The notes below the pieces were generated by a model. That model made no database searches and had not been told where the DNA came from. It was given only the letters and a program-made list of their open reading frames with translations. The position numbers and the translations under genes were made by a program. Below, piece after piece: positions 53,270 through 62,416 of a DNA stretch of 64,000 nt. Source of the DNA: Anaerolineae bacterium. Its GTDB lineage: Bacteria > Chloroflexota > Anaerolineae > Anaerolineales > E44-bin32. How positions within the stretch are numbered: the stretch's first letter is position 1; each line of letters begins with the position of its first letter. Where the stretch lies: NCBI GenBank assembly GCA_011174825.1, contig DUEZ01000063.1, positions 1-64,000 on the forward strand. The letters are read 5' to 3'.

Positions 53270-53941
53270 ATGAGAAAGATAGAACCACGTGTTGTGTTTA
53301 GTGTATTGATGATCGGTGCTGGGATTCTGTTCCTGCTTCAAAATCTCGGATTTCTCGAAGACGCAGGCTCGATTTTTTGGGCGCTTGCTTTCGCCGTTGG
53401 CGGTGGGGTCTTCCTCTATGTTTACCTGATCGATCGTACCCATTGGTGGGCCGTCATCCCGGGCTTGACCCTGCTCGGTATCGGTGAAATTATCGCCGTT
53501 AGCCACTTTTTACCTCAATATGAGGATATTCTAGGAGCCCCGGTTTTCATGGTTTTTATTAGCATAAGTTTCTGGATCATTTACTTGACCAATCGAGAGA
53601 ACTGGTGGGCGATCATCCCGGGTGGGATATTGCTTTCCATCGGGGTCTTTATCGGCCTTGAAGCCATCTTTGAGGGCGTTGAAATGGTCGGTGTCATGTT
53701 CTTGGGAATGGGTTTGACCTTTGTAGTGTTGGCGTATCTTCCCTCCCAGGAGAGTTGGATGAGATGGGCGCTCATACCCGCAGGCGTATTGCTTTTGATG
53801 GGGGTCATCTTCCTAGGGTCCGCGTTTTCGGCGCTGGAGATCCTCGGGCCAGCGATCTTGGTCCTGGGCGGCCTCTATCTGATCTATCGAACCGTCCGAC
53901 CGAAGGCGGAGATCCAGGCTCAAATTGAAGAATCTGAATAG
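53270..53941 (+). CDS. Multi-helix membrane protein with repeated WWxxIPG module
   Basis: The 223-residue protein has about eight transmembrane helices. A module of the form HWWAVIPGLTLLGIG recurs as NWWAIIPGGILLSIG and SWMRWALIPAGVLLLMG, with short polar turns containing a DRTH- or NREN-like sequence. The same module is in the genes at 60067 and 60838. Function unknown. AAGGAGG lies upstream. TAGAAT at 53207-53212 could be its -10 box. Confidence 0.8.
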   Translation: MRKIEPRVVFSVLMIGAGILFLLQNLGFLEDAGSIFWALAFAVGGGVFLYVYLIDRTHWWAVIPGLTLLGIGEIIAVSHFLPQYEDILGAPVFMVFISISFWIIYLTNRENWWAIIPGGILLSIGVFIGLEAIFEGVEMVGVMFLGMGLTFVVLAYLPSQESWMRWALIPAGVLLLMGVIFLGSAFSALEILGPAILVLGGLYLIYRTVRPKAEIQAQIEESE

Positions 53942-54021
53942 ATCATCAGGTGTAGCTGGATTTCCCCACAAGTAAGAAAGATGAGTGTTTGTATTTAATA
54001 AAGCGTTTGAGGAGAGTGTAA

Positions 54022-54489
54022 ATGGAGACCAAGCGGCTGACTCGGAGTAGGACCGATTCGATGGTCGGCGGTGTGTGCGGTGGTCTTGGGGTATACCTGG
54101 GCATCGATCCCACCATCGTCAGGTTGTTCTTCGTCTTACTTGCCTTCGGCAAGGGCATCGGCTTCGCCCTTTATCTCATCTTGTGGATTGTCGTGCCTCG
54201 CGAAGGCGCGGAAGAGGGTGCCTCTCTCGAGGAAAACATCCAGACCGGTGCGGAAGAGATCGCTGGGCGCGCGCGAGAGATGGGTGAAGAGCTTCAGAAG
54301 GGCGTGAGGGTTTCCGGAGATCAAGCCAGCCTGTTTATTGGCGGGGCGTTGATCCTGGTCGGTATTTTCTACCTATTGGACAACCTGAATATCTACTGGC
54401 TCTCATGGTTGCGGTGGGATGTGGTTTGGCCGGTTATCTTGATTGCAGCCGGTGTTCTTTTCTTGGTGCGGCAATTTCGTGGGGAGTGA
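54022..54489 (+). CDS. PspC-domain envelope-stress protein
   Basis: The 155-residue protein begins with a PspC domain (KRLTRSRTDSMVGGVCGGLGVYLGIDPT, then a transmembrane helix LFFVLLAFGKGIGFALYLILWIVVP), an acidic helix, and a C-terminal two-helix DUF5668 module (LFIGGALILVGIFYLLDNL...WPVILIAAGVLFLV). PspC proteins sense or transmit membrane stress. GAGGAG is upstream. A toastrack protein gene begins two bases after its stop. Confidence 0.92.
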   Translation: METKRLTRSRTDSMVGGVCGGLGVYLGIDPTIVRLFFVLLAFGKGIGFALYLILWIVVPREGAEEGASLEENIQTGAEEIAGRAREMGEELQKGVRVSGDQASLFIGGALILVGIFYLLDNLNIYWLSWLRWDVVWPVILIAAGVLFLVRQFRGE

Positions 54490-54490
54490 G

Positions 54491-55402
54491 ATGAGTGAGA
54501 GAGCTCGGCGGGGTGGGCTTGTCGGTCCACTTCTGCTTATTGGTTTAGGCGTAATCTTTTTGTTCAACAATATGGGCATTCTCGCCGTGAGCGTCTGGGA
54601 TGTGCTCTTCCACCTGTGGCCGGTGATCTTGATCGCCATCGGGCTGGATTTACTCATCGGCCGACGCTCCGTTTTTGGGTCACTGCTGGTTTTGGCGTTA
54701 ATTCTGACCGTGTTCGTCGGCGGGATCCTGTTGATCGGTGCTCAGGATGGTACAGCGCTAATTGGAGATGAAATTGCCCAACCGTTAGGCGGGGTTACCG
54801 AGGCAGAGATCTCCATGGGCCCAGCTATCGGGCTGATCCAGGTGGGATCGCTTGATCCAGGATCCAGCTATTTGGTCCAAGGGAAGATCCGGCTGATGAG
54901 CGGGGAGGATTTAAGGCGAGATTTCAATCCCGACCGTGACCCAGCCAGTTTCACGCTGAGAAGTGCGGGTCAAACGTGGTTCCCTGTGATCGGTGGGTGG
55001 GGGGACGAGGCCACATGGGATCTGGGTATTAACCCCGAAGTGGCGCTTAGTATGGACCTCAGCCTCGGGGTGGGGAAAATCGAGGTTGATCTAACGGGGT
55101 TGGATGTGACCGCGGTTGAGGTCAGTCTAGGGCTTGGTAAGACCATCGTAACCCTGCCGGATGAAGGGAATTTCACGTCCAAGATCAGCGGAGCCATCGG
55201 CGAGACCTACGTAGTCATCCCCCAGGGCATGGCGGCGCGCATTCACGTGAGCACGGGGTTGGGGACCAGCAGTATGCCGGCTGGATATACTCGTCAGGGT
55301 GATACCTATCGCTCCCCCGGGTATGAAAGCGCCGAGGACAGGGTAGACATGGACATCAGCCAGGCCATCGGTATGATCACGGTCGTCGATCTCGGGCGAT
55401 AA
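54491..55402 (+). CDS. LiaF/toastrack-domain membrane protein 2
   Basis: The 303-residue protein has DUF5668 helices (GPLLLIGLGVIFLFNNMGI, FHLWPVILIAIGLDLLIGR), a third helix (LVLALILTVFVGGILLIG), and a toastrack domain (MDLSLGVGKIEVDLTGLDV, VSLGLGKTIVTLP, ISGAIGETYVVIP, ISQAIGMITVVDL). Start at 54491, two bases after PspC, so it is co-translated with PspC. A PspC-toastrack pair is common in Lia-like systems. Confidence 0.87.
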   Translation: MSERARRGGLVGPLLLIGLGVIFLFNNMGILAVSVWDVLFHLWPVILIAIGLDLLIGRRSVFGSLLVLALILTVFVGGILLIGAQDGTALIGDEIAQPLGGVTEAEISMGPAIGLIQVGSLDPGSSYLVQGKIRLMSGEDLRRDFNPDRDPASFTLRSAGQTWFPVIGGWGDEATWDLGINPEVALSMDLSLGVGKIEVDLTGLDVTAVEVSLGLGKTIVTLPDEGNFTSKISGAIGETYVVIPQGMAARIHVSTGLGTSSMPAGYTRQGDTYRSPGYESAEDRVDMDISQAIGMITVVDLGR

Positions 55403-55480
55403 CCCTGGGCCTAGCTGTGGAAACCTCCCGGTCCATGTAAAATTGTGGACTAGATCACAAAAGTTTGATGGGATGGGGCT

Positions 55481-56383
55481 GTGAACACGACCTTTCAGGA
55501 ATTGATCGAGACAGGCGAGGTGGTCCTCGCTGACGGTGGAATGGGCACGCTGCTGCTTGCGCTCGGTTTAGGCCGCGGTGTCGCCCCTGAGATGTGGAAC
55601 ATCGAGCAGCCCGAGCAGGTGCGGAAGATCCATCGTGACTATATTACCGCTGGAGCGCAGATCATCCTCACCAACTCATTTGGCGGCAACCGTCGACGTT
55701 TGGCATTTCATGACCTGTCAGAACGCACGCACGAGTTGAACCAAGCCGCGGCGCAGGTTGCTCGTCTCGAGGCGGAAGCCGCCGAGGTCTCAGTCCTCGT
55801 CGGGGGATCGATGGGCCCCACTGGAGCCTTGATGACACCGCTTGGTGACCTCACCTTCGAGGGTGCAAAATCCACCTTCGAGGAGCAAGCTGGGGCGCTG
55901 ATCGAGGGCGGTGTAGATGTACTGTGGGTCGAGACGATGTCCGATCTACAGGAAGTGCAAGCGGCGATTGAAGGGTGTCGAGGGGTGGCACCGGATTTCC
56001 CGATCGTGGCCACGATGACTTTTGACACCCATGGGCACACCTCGATGGGGGTCTCGCCCCAGGCTGCTGTGGAGGCCTTAGGAGGGTTGAATCTCGTGGC
56101 GATCGGCGGGAACTGCGGTAACGGCCCAGCCGAGATCGAAGCCGTGATCGAGATCATGCACAAAGCAGAGCCTGACGCCGTGCTGGTCGCGAAGTCCAAC
56201 GCCGGCGCCCCGCGCATGGAGGGTGATCGCCAGGTCTACGACGCCTCCCCGGAAGTCATGGCTGAGCACGCGCTTCGCGTGAGGGATTTAGGCGCGCGCA
56301 TCATCGGCGCTTGTTGCGGCAGCACGCCGGAGCATATCCGCGCCATGGGGCACGCGCTGCGAGGCGGACTTTCCGCTGAATGA
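55481..56383 (+). CDS. Homocysteine S-methyltransferase-family protein (betaine or S-methylmethionine type)
   Basis: The 300-residue TIM-barrel protein has DGGMGTLLLALGL, TNSFGGNRRRL, and three zinc cysteines: GGNCGNGPAE and GACCGSTPEHI. It transfers methyl groups to homocysteine or a similar thiol. GTG start. Its stop overlaps the glycosyltransferase ATG (ATGA). It interrupts the membrane-protein series, and the reason for its position is unknown. Confidence 0.92.
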   Translation: MNTTFQELIETGEVVLADGGMGTLLLALGLGRGVAPEMWNIEQPEQVRKIHRDYITAGAQIILTNSFGGNRRRLAFHDLSERTHELNQAAAQVARLEAEAAEVSVLVGGSMGPTGALMTPLGDLTFEGAKSTFEEQAGALIEGGVDVLWVETMSDLQEVQAAIEGCRGVAPDFPIVATMTFDTHGHTSMGVSPQAAVEALGGLNLVAIGGNCGNGPAEIEAVIEIMHKAEPDAVLVAKSNAGAPRMEGDRQVYDASPEVMAEHALRVRDLGARIIGACCGSTPEHIRAMGHALRGGLSAE

Positions 56384-57534
56384 TCGGCTTACTGTTGGGC
56401 ACCGCATGGCTGTGTTTTGCGGTCGCCTTGCTTGTTCTCATCCGAATGCGTTTGCGCGTTTTGGAGGAGCTTGAACTTACCAATGTAGCTCAACAGGAAA
56501 TAGCGCCGCGCATGAGCGTTATCGTCCCCGTTCGAGATGAACAATCGAACATCGAAACATGTCTTCAGGGTCTGCTGGGACAGACGTATCCGATGCAGAC
56601 ATTGGAGATCATGGTCGTCGATGATCATTCGACGGATGACACGGCCGCCATCGTTCGGAAATTTATGGATACCCACTCCCCAATCCGGCTCGTCGAAGCC
56701 GGACCTTTGCCTGAAGGTTGGAAGGGCAAATCGCATGCCTGTTGGCGAGGCGCGGGACAAGCACAGGGCGAGTGGCTCTGTTTTATGGACGCCGATGTGA
56801 CGGCCACGCCGGATCTCCTTCTGTCAGCCGTGAGATTTGCGGAAGCCGAGAATCTTGATTTACTATCTTTGTTCCCGTTTCAGGAAATGTTGGGCTTTTG
56901 GGAGCGATTCATTATGCCGATCGCGTTCCTCAGTCTCCTGTTCCTCATGGATCCAAACCGGATCAACGATCCTCAGGCGAAGGACGCACTGGCTATCGGT
57001 CATTTCATACTCGTCAAACGAGCCGCGTACGATGCCACTGGAGGCCATCAGACGATTCGATTCGAAATGCTGGATGATGTCGCTTTGGCGCGTTGTTTTA
57101 AGGAGCAGGGCCTTCGCATCCACCTGGGGAGCGGCAAGAAACTGGTGCGAACGCGAATGTATTCCGATCTGAAGGCTCTCTGGCAGGGGCTGACAAGAGG
57201 GGCGACTGAGCTCGCAGGAGGGGTGGTCGTTACTAGCTTATCCGTGTTCTCCTCCCTGCTCATTGGATGGCTGCCCGTTCTGCTTCCATGCTGGGTGTTA
57301 CAAATGAATATGGAAATGAACGCCTTGAGCTCGAGGGGAGTTGCGATCGGGGCAACGTCCCTGGGATCGCTGATTTGGTTTGGCGCCCATACGGTGATGC
57401 TGCGAGCACACCGAATCCCCCTACGCTACTTGCTCCTGCTCCCTCTCAGCTACACAGCACTGGCCGTTGCCAGCGTGGAGAGTATTTGGCGTTATCTAAC
57501 CGGTCGCCGTCAATGGAAGGGGCGAATGTATTGA
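56380..57534 (+). CDS. Family 2 glycosyltransferase, membrane-bound (HpnB/CrtQ-like)
   Basis: The 384-residue protein has an N-terminal helix, then a GT-A domain with MSVIVPVRDEQSNIETCL, VVDDHSTDDTAAIV and DADVT metal motif, and three or four C-terminal helices. The layout resembles HpnB/CrtQ-like lipid glycosyltransferases. It may glycosylate a membrane lipid. It overlaps the methyltransferase gene by four bases and is followed by a strong bidirectional hairpin. Confidence 0.87.
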   Translation: MIGLLLGTAWLCFAVALLVLIRMRLRVLEELELTNVAQQEIAPRMSVIVPVRDEQSNIETCLQGLLGQTYPMQTLEIMVVDDHSTDDTAAIVRKFMDTHSPIRLVEAGPLPEGWKGKSHACWRGAGQAQGEWLCFMDADVTATPDLLLSAVRFAEAENLDLLSLFPFQEMLGFWERFIMPIAFLSLLFLMDPNRINDPQAKDALAIGHFILVKRAAYDATGGHQTIRFEMLDDVALARCFKEQGLRIHLGSGKKLVRTRMYSDLKALWQGLTRGATELAGGVVVTSLSVFSSLLIGWLPVLLPCWVLQMNMEMNALSSRGVAIGATSLGSLIWFGAHTVMLRAHRIPLRYLLLLPLSYTALAVASVESIWRYLTGRRQWKGRMY

Positions 57535-57580
57535 GCAGAAAATTCCTGTGGTCGTTTGATGGCGATGTGGATTGATTAAC

Positions 57581-57620
57581 AAAAAAAATGACCTCCGAGG
57601 TCTCCAAGACCTCGGAGGTC
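57581..57620 (-). terminator. Rho-independent terminator with perfect 13-bp stem
   Basis: GACCTCCGAGGTC and GACCTCGGAGGTC pair perfectly around a 5-base loop; on the minus strand the hairpin is followed by a run of eight T. It serves the minus-strand gene ending at 57682. It may also act from the plus side. Confidence 0.8.
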
Positions 57621-57681
57621 GATAGCTGTTTTGATTACCTTTATTTCGTCCTTATCTGCCTGTTGTTCATGATCGTCCAGC

Positions 57682-58758
57682 TTATCTCAGATTGAAGCTG
57701 CCTGATCCGGGATCGAAGGTGATCTCGACACGGTGAACCGCGCTGTTGTACCCGTCGGTTTCCCATATCCCGGTATCACCGTCGTTATCACCCATATCGT
57801 CCACCAAAAGATAGTTGCCCGGTACGTGCACGCTACCCGAACCTCGATCTCTGACAACTACCCGCACCCCTACGTCCCCGGGCACGTCGATGTCGATGCT
57901 CCCCGATCCGCCATCGATCCGTGCCTCAACATCCGCGCTGGATCCGATCACGACGTCGAAGGAGCCCGAACCGACGCTCATCTCGGCTCTGACTTCGGCT
58001 CCCGATTCGAATTCGATGTCGAAGCTTCCCGAGCCGCCGTCGATGTTAGCGTCGTATAGGGATGAACTTTCGGGCAGGGTCAAATTGACGCTCCCGGATC
58101 CACCGTCGATCTCCAGTTCTGATATTTCAAGATACATAAGGTCGATCGTGGCCGATCCCGAGCCGACGTCAACCGTAAGGTCGATGGGCACATCGGGGCT
58201 GAGACCGATCTCCCATCGGGTGCCAGCTGTGTCCCAGTCTGTCCAATCGAAATCGAAACTGAAGTCGGTTACGGGATCTAGGCTAACCGATTTTTCTCGC
58301 GTACCTCTGGCAGAGAAATTAACATCCGTAAAAGTATCCAATTCAGCGTCAATGAGCAAGTCCGAAGCGGGGAGAGCTTCAATGGTTGTCGGATACCTCT
58401 CGAGGTCAAGCGTGATGCGGGCTGAAGTCGCACTTCCGATAGGCTCGCTGAAGGTTAGCGTCTTGAGTTCGCCATCCGTTTGCGGTGCCTCCAAGCCTAG
58501 TGAGGGCGCAAAGAGGAGCAGGGCGATCACCAGAGCCACAGTGCCGAGGCCGATCAGCCCTCCGATGACCGGCGAGCGTCGACCGAAGATGATATCAAGG
58601 CCTATGACGATCAAGATCAAGGGCCACAAGCGTGAAAGCATCCGCAAACTTGGTGTCGGAATGTAGCCCAGGTTGCCCAGCAGCCACACGACCCCTACGC
58701 CGATGAGCAGGATCGGCCAAAACAACGAACGGTATTGAAACCCTTGCCTCTCTTCCAT
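57682..58758 (-). CDS. Toastrack-type membrane protein with GSGS repeats (3)
   Basis: The 358-residue protein has a DUF5668-like two-helix start (SLFWPILLIGVGVVWLLGNL, LWPLILIVIGLDIIFGR) plus one more helix, and a long beta-repeat domain. GSGS recurs at residues 199, 220, 242, 263, 284, 306 and 351, mostly at 21-22-residue steps, each followed by a beta-strand (IDLM, VNLTLP, FDIEF). This looks like a beta-solenoid/toastrack. AAGGAGGAATTT precedes the ATG. It is a tandem paralogue of the gene at 58915. Confidence 0.83.
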   Translation of the reverse strand: MEERQGFQYRSLFWPILLIGVGVVWLLGNLGYIPTPSLRMLSRLWPLILIVIGLDIIFGRRSPVIGGLIGLGTVALVIALLLFAPSLGLEAPQTDGELKTLTFSEPIGSATSARITLDLERYPTTIEALPASDLLIDAELDTFTDVNFSARGTREKSVSLDPVTDFSFDFDWTDWDTAGTRWEIGLSPDVPIDLTVDVGSGSATIDLMYLEISELEIDGGSGSVNLTLPESSSLYDANIDGGSGSFDIEFESGAEVRAEMSVGSGSFDVVIGSSADVEARIDGGSGSIDIDVPGDVGVRVVVRDRGSGSVHVPGNYLLVDDMGDNDGDTGIWETDGYNSAVHRVEITFDPGSGSFNLR

Positions 58759-58914
58759 AAATTCCTCCTTATTCGAGCATTATAATCGTATTTTTTTCAT
58801 TTGCTGTTCTGTACATCTCAAGTGGAGTGGTGTTCGGATGATAGGTGGCGGATGTAATAATCCGTGTGATGAACCGTGATGATATTTGCTTTGTAACGGA
58901 TAAGACAAACCGCT

Positions 58915-59925
58915 TTATCTCACGGTCAGATCGCCCACCCCACCATTGAAGACAATTACAATCCTGACATCAGATTTATCGAAGTCAGGAGTCTCCCACA
59001 CCCCACTTTCTCCAACGAAGTCACCACCGTCGGACAACCGGACGAAGTTTGAAGGGACCCTTACATCTCCGATATCAACATCTGCGTCAATGCGCACGGC
59101 AGCGTCGGCGGGGACATCGATGACGAATTCCCCTACATCGCCATCAATCGTTAAATTAACCGCCGCGCCTCGCTCGAGGATAACCTCGAAGGCGCCAACA
59201 CCTCCGTTGATATAAACATCGTAAGCCTTCTCCGTAGCCGGCAAGGTGATCTGGAAATCCCCAATATCTCCATCGATATCAAGATCTTCTATTTGAAGAC
59301 CGCTTAGATCGATGGTGGATTGCCCGACGGAGCCATCAATGTTCAGGGTGAGAGGGATCTCAGGACTCAAGCCAATGTCCCACCAAGCTCTTTTCAGGTC
59401 GGTATCCGTGATCCAAGACCAATTAAAACTAAAACTGGGGGCGCGATGGCTGATGCTGATCGTCTTCTGCACGTCCCCCTGAACGTCGAAGTTAATCTCA
59501 CCGACATAGGTTAATTCCGCATCGATCAGGGTGTTTGGATCTGAGAGTGCGTCGAGTGTGGTTTTACCTACGGCAAGATTCAGATTGACCCGCGCCGATG
59601 TGGCGTTGCCGATGCTCTCGGTGAACCTTTCTGTGATGAACTCCGTTTCTGGCGGGGTTATCCCAAGCGACGACCCGGCGAAGACAAGCACCAAGACAAG
59701 GGCCACGGCGCCGAAGCCGATCAAAGCCCCGATGGCAGGAGAGCGGCGCCCAACCATGATGTCCAAGCCGATGACGATCAAGGCTAACGGCCATAAGCGG
59801 AAAAGCGTCCACAGGTAGTTCTCGGGGAGGATGCCAAGGTTCCCCAGCAGCCAAAATACACCTACGCCGATGAGCACGATCGGCCAGAATAACGAGCGGT
59901 AACGAAATCCCTTATTCTCTTCCAT
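58915..59925 (-). CDS. Toastrack-type membrane protein (4), tandem paralogue
   Basis: The 336-residue protein shares its first 70 residues almost entirely with the neighbour at 57682 (SLFWPIVLIGVGVFWLLGNL). The beta-repeat domain has DGSVGQSTIDL, IDGDIGDFQITLP, INGGVGAFEVIL and IDGDVGEFVIDVP, again at about 21-22-residue steps, but with GxVG or GDIG instead of GSGS. GAGGAGGG precedes the ATG. The pair arose by tandem duplication with divergence of the repeats. Confidence 0.85.
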   Translation of the reverse strand: MEENKGFRYRSLFWPIVLIGVGVFWLLGNLGILPENYLWTLFRLWPLALIVIGLDIMVGRRSPAIGALIGFGAVALVLVLVFAGSSLGITPPETEFITERFTESIGNATSARVNLNLAVGKTTLDALSDPNTLIDAELTYVGEINFDVQGDVQKTISISHRAPSFSFNWSWITDTDLKRAWWDIGLSPEIPLTLNIDGSVGQSTIDLSGLQIEDLDIDGDIGDFQITLPATEKAYDVYINGGVGAFEVILERGAAVNLTIDGDVGEFVIDVPADAAVRIDADVDIGDVRVPSNFVRLSDGGDFVGESGVWETPDFDKSDVRIVIVFNGGVGDLTVR

Positions 59926-60066
59926 CTTTCCCTCCTCGATTAAATCTATATACGAATTCTATTCGATATATGTTTCACTCATTCCTCGAGTGGAGAGCCT
60001 GGTCTGACTTTCCGACCGAACTTTCTAGGGTCTTAGGATTGCGCATCCTGTCGAACGGGTTACGCT

Positions 60067-60591
60067 CTACTCCATTCCTTCACTTGGTTCCTCGACCTCT
60101 ACTACTCCCTTCCCCTTTTTTTGACCCGTTAACCCAAACGCGCCTGCTAGGAGCAGAAGGCCGAAGAACACGAAAATGATCGGCCATCCAACCGAGACCA
60201 GATGCCCAAAGTCTTCGCTTCCCTCTGAGAGCCCGACCACGATGAGGATCAGCCCCGGGATCAGCGGCCACCAGCTTGAGCTGCCGGAGTACACCAGATC
60301 GATGACGTAGATGGCGACAAAGCCCACCCCAAGACCGAGTTGTTCGAAACCGCCAAAAGCTAGAAGGGTGCTTTCCCCGACCTTGCCCAAACCGATGCCC
60401 AGCAGGATGCAGCCCGGGATAAGCAAGCCGTAAGAGCGGCGGTTAAAATATCCGGCTACGAACAATCCGCCGATCAAGAACAAAATCACGGCATCACTGA
60501 ATCCCTCCACATATTGAAGGGCGATCAACCCAATCCCTAATATGATGAGGATGGCCCCAAAGAATATTCGTCCCTGTCGATCGTCGTCCAT
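60067..60591 (-). CDS. Membrane protein with WWPLIPG module
   Basis: The 174-residue protein has about six transmembrane helices: IFFGAILIILGIGLIALQYV, VILFLIGGLFVAGYF, SYGLLIPGCILLGIGLG, SSSWWPLIPGLILIVVGL and a C-terminal helix pair. The WWPLIPG module is shared with the genes at 53270 and 60838. GAGGAGGAG is upstream. Function unknown. Confidence 0.78.
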   Translation of the reverse strand: MDDDRQGRIFFGAILIILGIGLIALQYVEGFSDAVILFLIGGLFVAGYFNRRSYGLLIPGCILLGIGLGKVGESTLLAFGGFEQLGLGVGFVAIYVIDLVYSGSSSWWPLIPGLILIVVGLSEGSEDFGHLVSVGWPIIFVFFGLLLLAGAFGLTGQKKGKGVVEVEEPSEGME

Positions 60592-60837
60592 CTCTCTCTC
60601 CTCCTCAAGGTATTTGGTATTTAACTTGATAACGTAACGTCCTAGATGAAGGCGCGATTTCTGTGTTCGGCCTTCCCTGGGTAAGCCTGGTGTCCATTAG
60701 TTTACATCGCTCAGCACAGACACTACCTTAAAGATTTTATTCCTCCAGCTCTTTCTGACTTGTCTACAGGAAGCACCCATTCTTGATGTGTGCGTGATGG
60801 TTTATTTCCCCGACCCGTTCTGCTCCTGCTGACCATC

Positions 60838-61527
60838 TCACTCAGCAGGAAGCTGATCGGTCTCAGGCTCTACGGGTTCCGGCGCATCCATGGCAGTTGG
60901 TTCACGGCGGGTAAATTGGCGGATCAGAACCCAGGCGCCTACAATGATCAGCACGGCTGGAACGATATACTCGGCTGCGGCTTCGGCGACGAATAAAGCT
61001 AGTCCGATCAACCCTGTGATCCCACCTGGGATGAGTGCCCACCATTGCTTCCGATCCCGGGCATAAATTACGAAGAAGGGGATGGCGACAGAGAGCAAAA
61101 CATAAGTCGCGACCAAATTGTCATCAAGAATCCCACCTTCGATAAGGCCGACCATCACGCCGATAGCTAGGAGGATGTACGCCGGGATGATGGCCCACCA
61201 ATGAGTGCGATCGCTCAGGTAGACATACAGGAACGGTAGCGCAATAGCTGTCAGTACATATGTGGCGACGAACGAATCTTGCAATACATCCAAAGTTATC
61301 AGCGCAACCATCAAGGCGATCGCCAACATCGTGTAGGAAAGGACGAGTAGCCAACGCTCAGAACGGTCGGTGGCGTAGACGGCGTATACGCCAAGCCCGG
61401 CGATCGTCAGAGCCCCGATCCACACCCATGCGCTGAGATCGATGAATGTTTCGACGAGCAACAATCCGCCGAACAGGATCAGCAATGCCCCATAAACGAT
61501 CCTTAGCTTTCTGGTTTGCAATTCCAT
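60838..61527 (-). CDS. Membrane protein with WWAxIPG modules
   Basis: The 229-residue protein has about eight helices, with DRTHWWAIIPAYILLAIGVMV and DRKQWWALIPGGITGLIGLAL as repeat units, preceded by the degenerate DRSERWLLVLSYTMLAIALMV. The same DRTHWWAxIPG module is in the gene at 53270, so they are paralogues on opposite strands. AGAGGAAC is upstream. Confidence 0.8.
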   Translation of the reverse strand: MELQTRKLRIVYGALLILFGGLLLVETFIDLSAWVWIGALTIAGLGVYAVYATDRSERWLLVLSYTMLAIALMVALITLDVLQDSFVATYVLTAIALPFLYVYLSDRTHWWAIIPAYILLAIGVMVGLIEGGILDDNLVATYVLLSVAIPFFVIYARDRKQWWALIPGGITGLIGLALFVAEAAAEYIVPAVLIIVGAWVLIRQFTRREPTAMDAPEPVEPETDQLPAE

Positions 61528-61598
61528 CGTTTTGTTCCTCTTATCCCTTTGAATAATTCAACTGAATGGGTTTAGTGTTGAGCAATAAAAATCGATCG

Positions 61599-62393
61599 TT
61601 ACTCGCGAACTTCTAAGCGTATATCGCCAATGCCCCCCTCGATTTCGAGGCGCAACGTCACCTCCGACTCGCCGTAAGCGTCGTTGGTGTACGTGTTGCC
61701 GTCTTTCTGCAATCCTCGTGCATCGATGGCTACAATACCCAACTGCACGTCTACGATGACGCCGACATCGCTCGGTAGATAAATGGTCAATTTGCCCACA
61801 CCACCTGTAATTTCAGCGTCTAAGTCTCGCTCCCAATTGGCGACCATATCCAGGGTGAGCTTCCCGGCGCCCACTTCGATGTCTAGGTTCCTCAGTGGGC
61901 CATCTCCCAGCCACAGTTCAGCATCTCCTGCACCGACCTCGAGGTTGAGACTATTCAACGCCATCCCTCTCAAGTGGATGTCTCCCAGGGCAGCGCCCAA
62001 CGAGAGCGTCATGTCTATGGGGATGTCGTCATTGAAGATCAAATCCCATTCGGAGCGGACGTTTTCGTATTCGCCGAGGGGGAATCCTTCCACGCGGCGA
62101 TGCTCGACGGTGAGCCGACCCGTGGTCCCACTGACATCATAGGAAACTTGCGGCTCCAGTTCATCGACGTTGAAGGCGAACTCCGCTTCCATTAACTCTC
62201 TCGCACCACCCGAGATCTCGATCTCACCTACGCCCATGCGGATGTCGGCACGAACGGTTTCGGCGTTACCTACCTCGACGGTCTCGGACTCGGTTCGTGT
62301 GGATCCAACTCGGAAACGTTCGATCGTGCAAGCGCTGAGGGCAAGCGTGAAAACCGACAGTGCTGCTAGGGCTGCCCATTTCATCCGTTTCAT
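61599..62393 (-). CDS. Toastrack-domain lipoprotein (5)
   Basis: The 264-residue protein has a signal peptide with lipobox LSAC at about 18-21, then a toastrack domain with IRMGVGEIEISGG, LGAALGDIHLRGM, LEVGAGDAELWLG, IEVGAGKLTLDM and ITGGVGKLTIYLP. It should be lipid-anchored on the outer face of the membrane, unlike the other four, which are held by DUF5668 helices. It starts 23 bases after the DUF4342-like gene stop. Confidence 0.88.
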   Translation of the reverse strand: MKRMKWAALAALSVFTLALSACTIERFRVGSTRTESETVEVGNAETVRADIRMGVGEIEISGGARELMEAEFAFNVDELEPQVSYDVSGTTGRLTVEHRRVEGFPLGEYENVRSEWDLIFNDDIPIDMTLSLGAALGDIHLRGMALNSLNLEVGAGDAELWLGDGPLRNLDIEVGAGKLTLDMVANWERDLDAEITGGVGKLTIYLPSDVGVIVDVQLGIVAIDARGLQKDGNTYTNDAYGESEVTLRLEIEGGIGDIRLEVRE

Positions 62394-62416
62394 TCCTTTT
62401 TCTCCTTATTTCACCG

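Noticed and set aside
57815-58666. 283-residue open frame antisense to the GSGS-repeat gene
   Set aside because: It mirrors the low-complexity repeats of the real gene and gives a Ser/Pro/Arg-rich translation with no domain.
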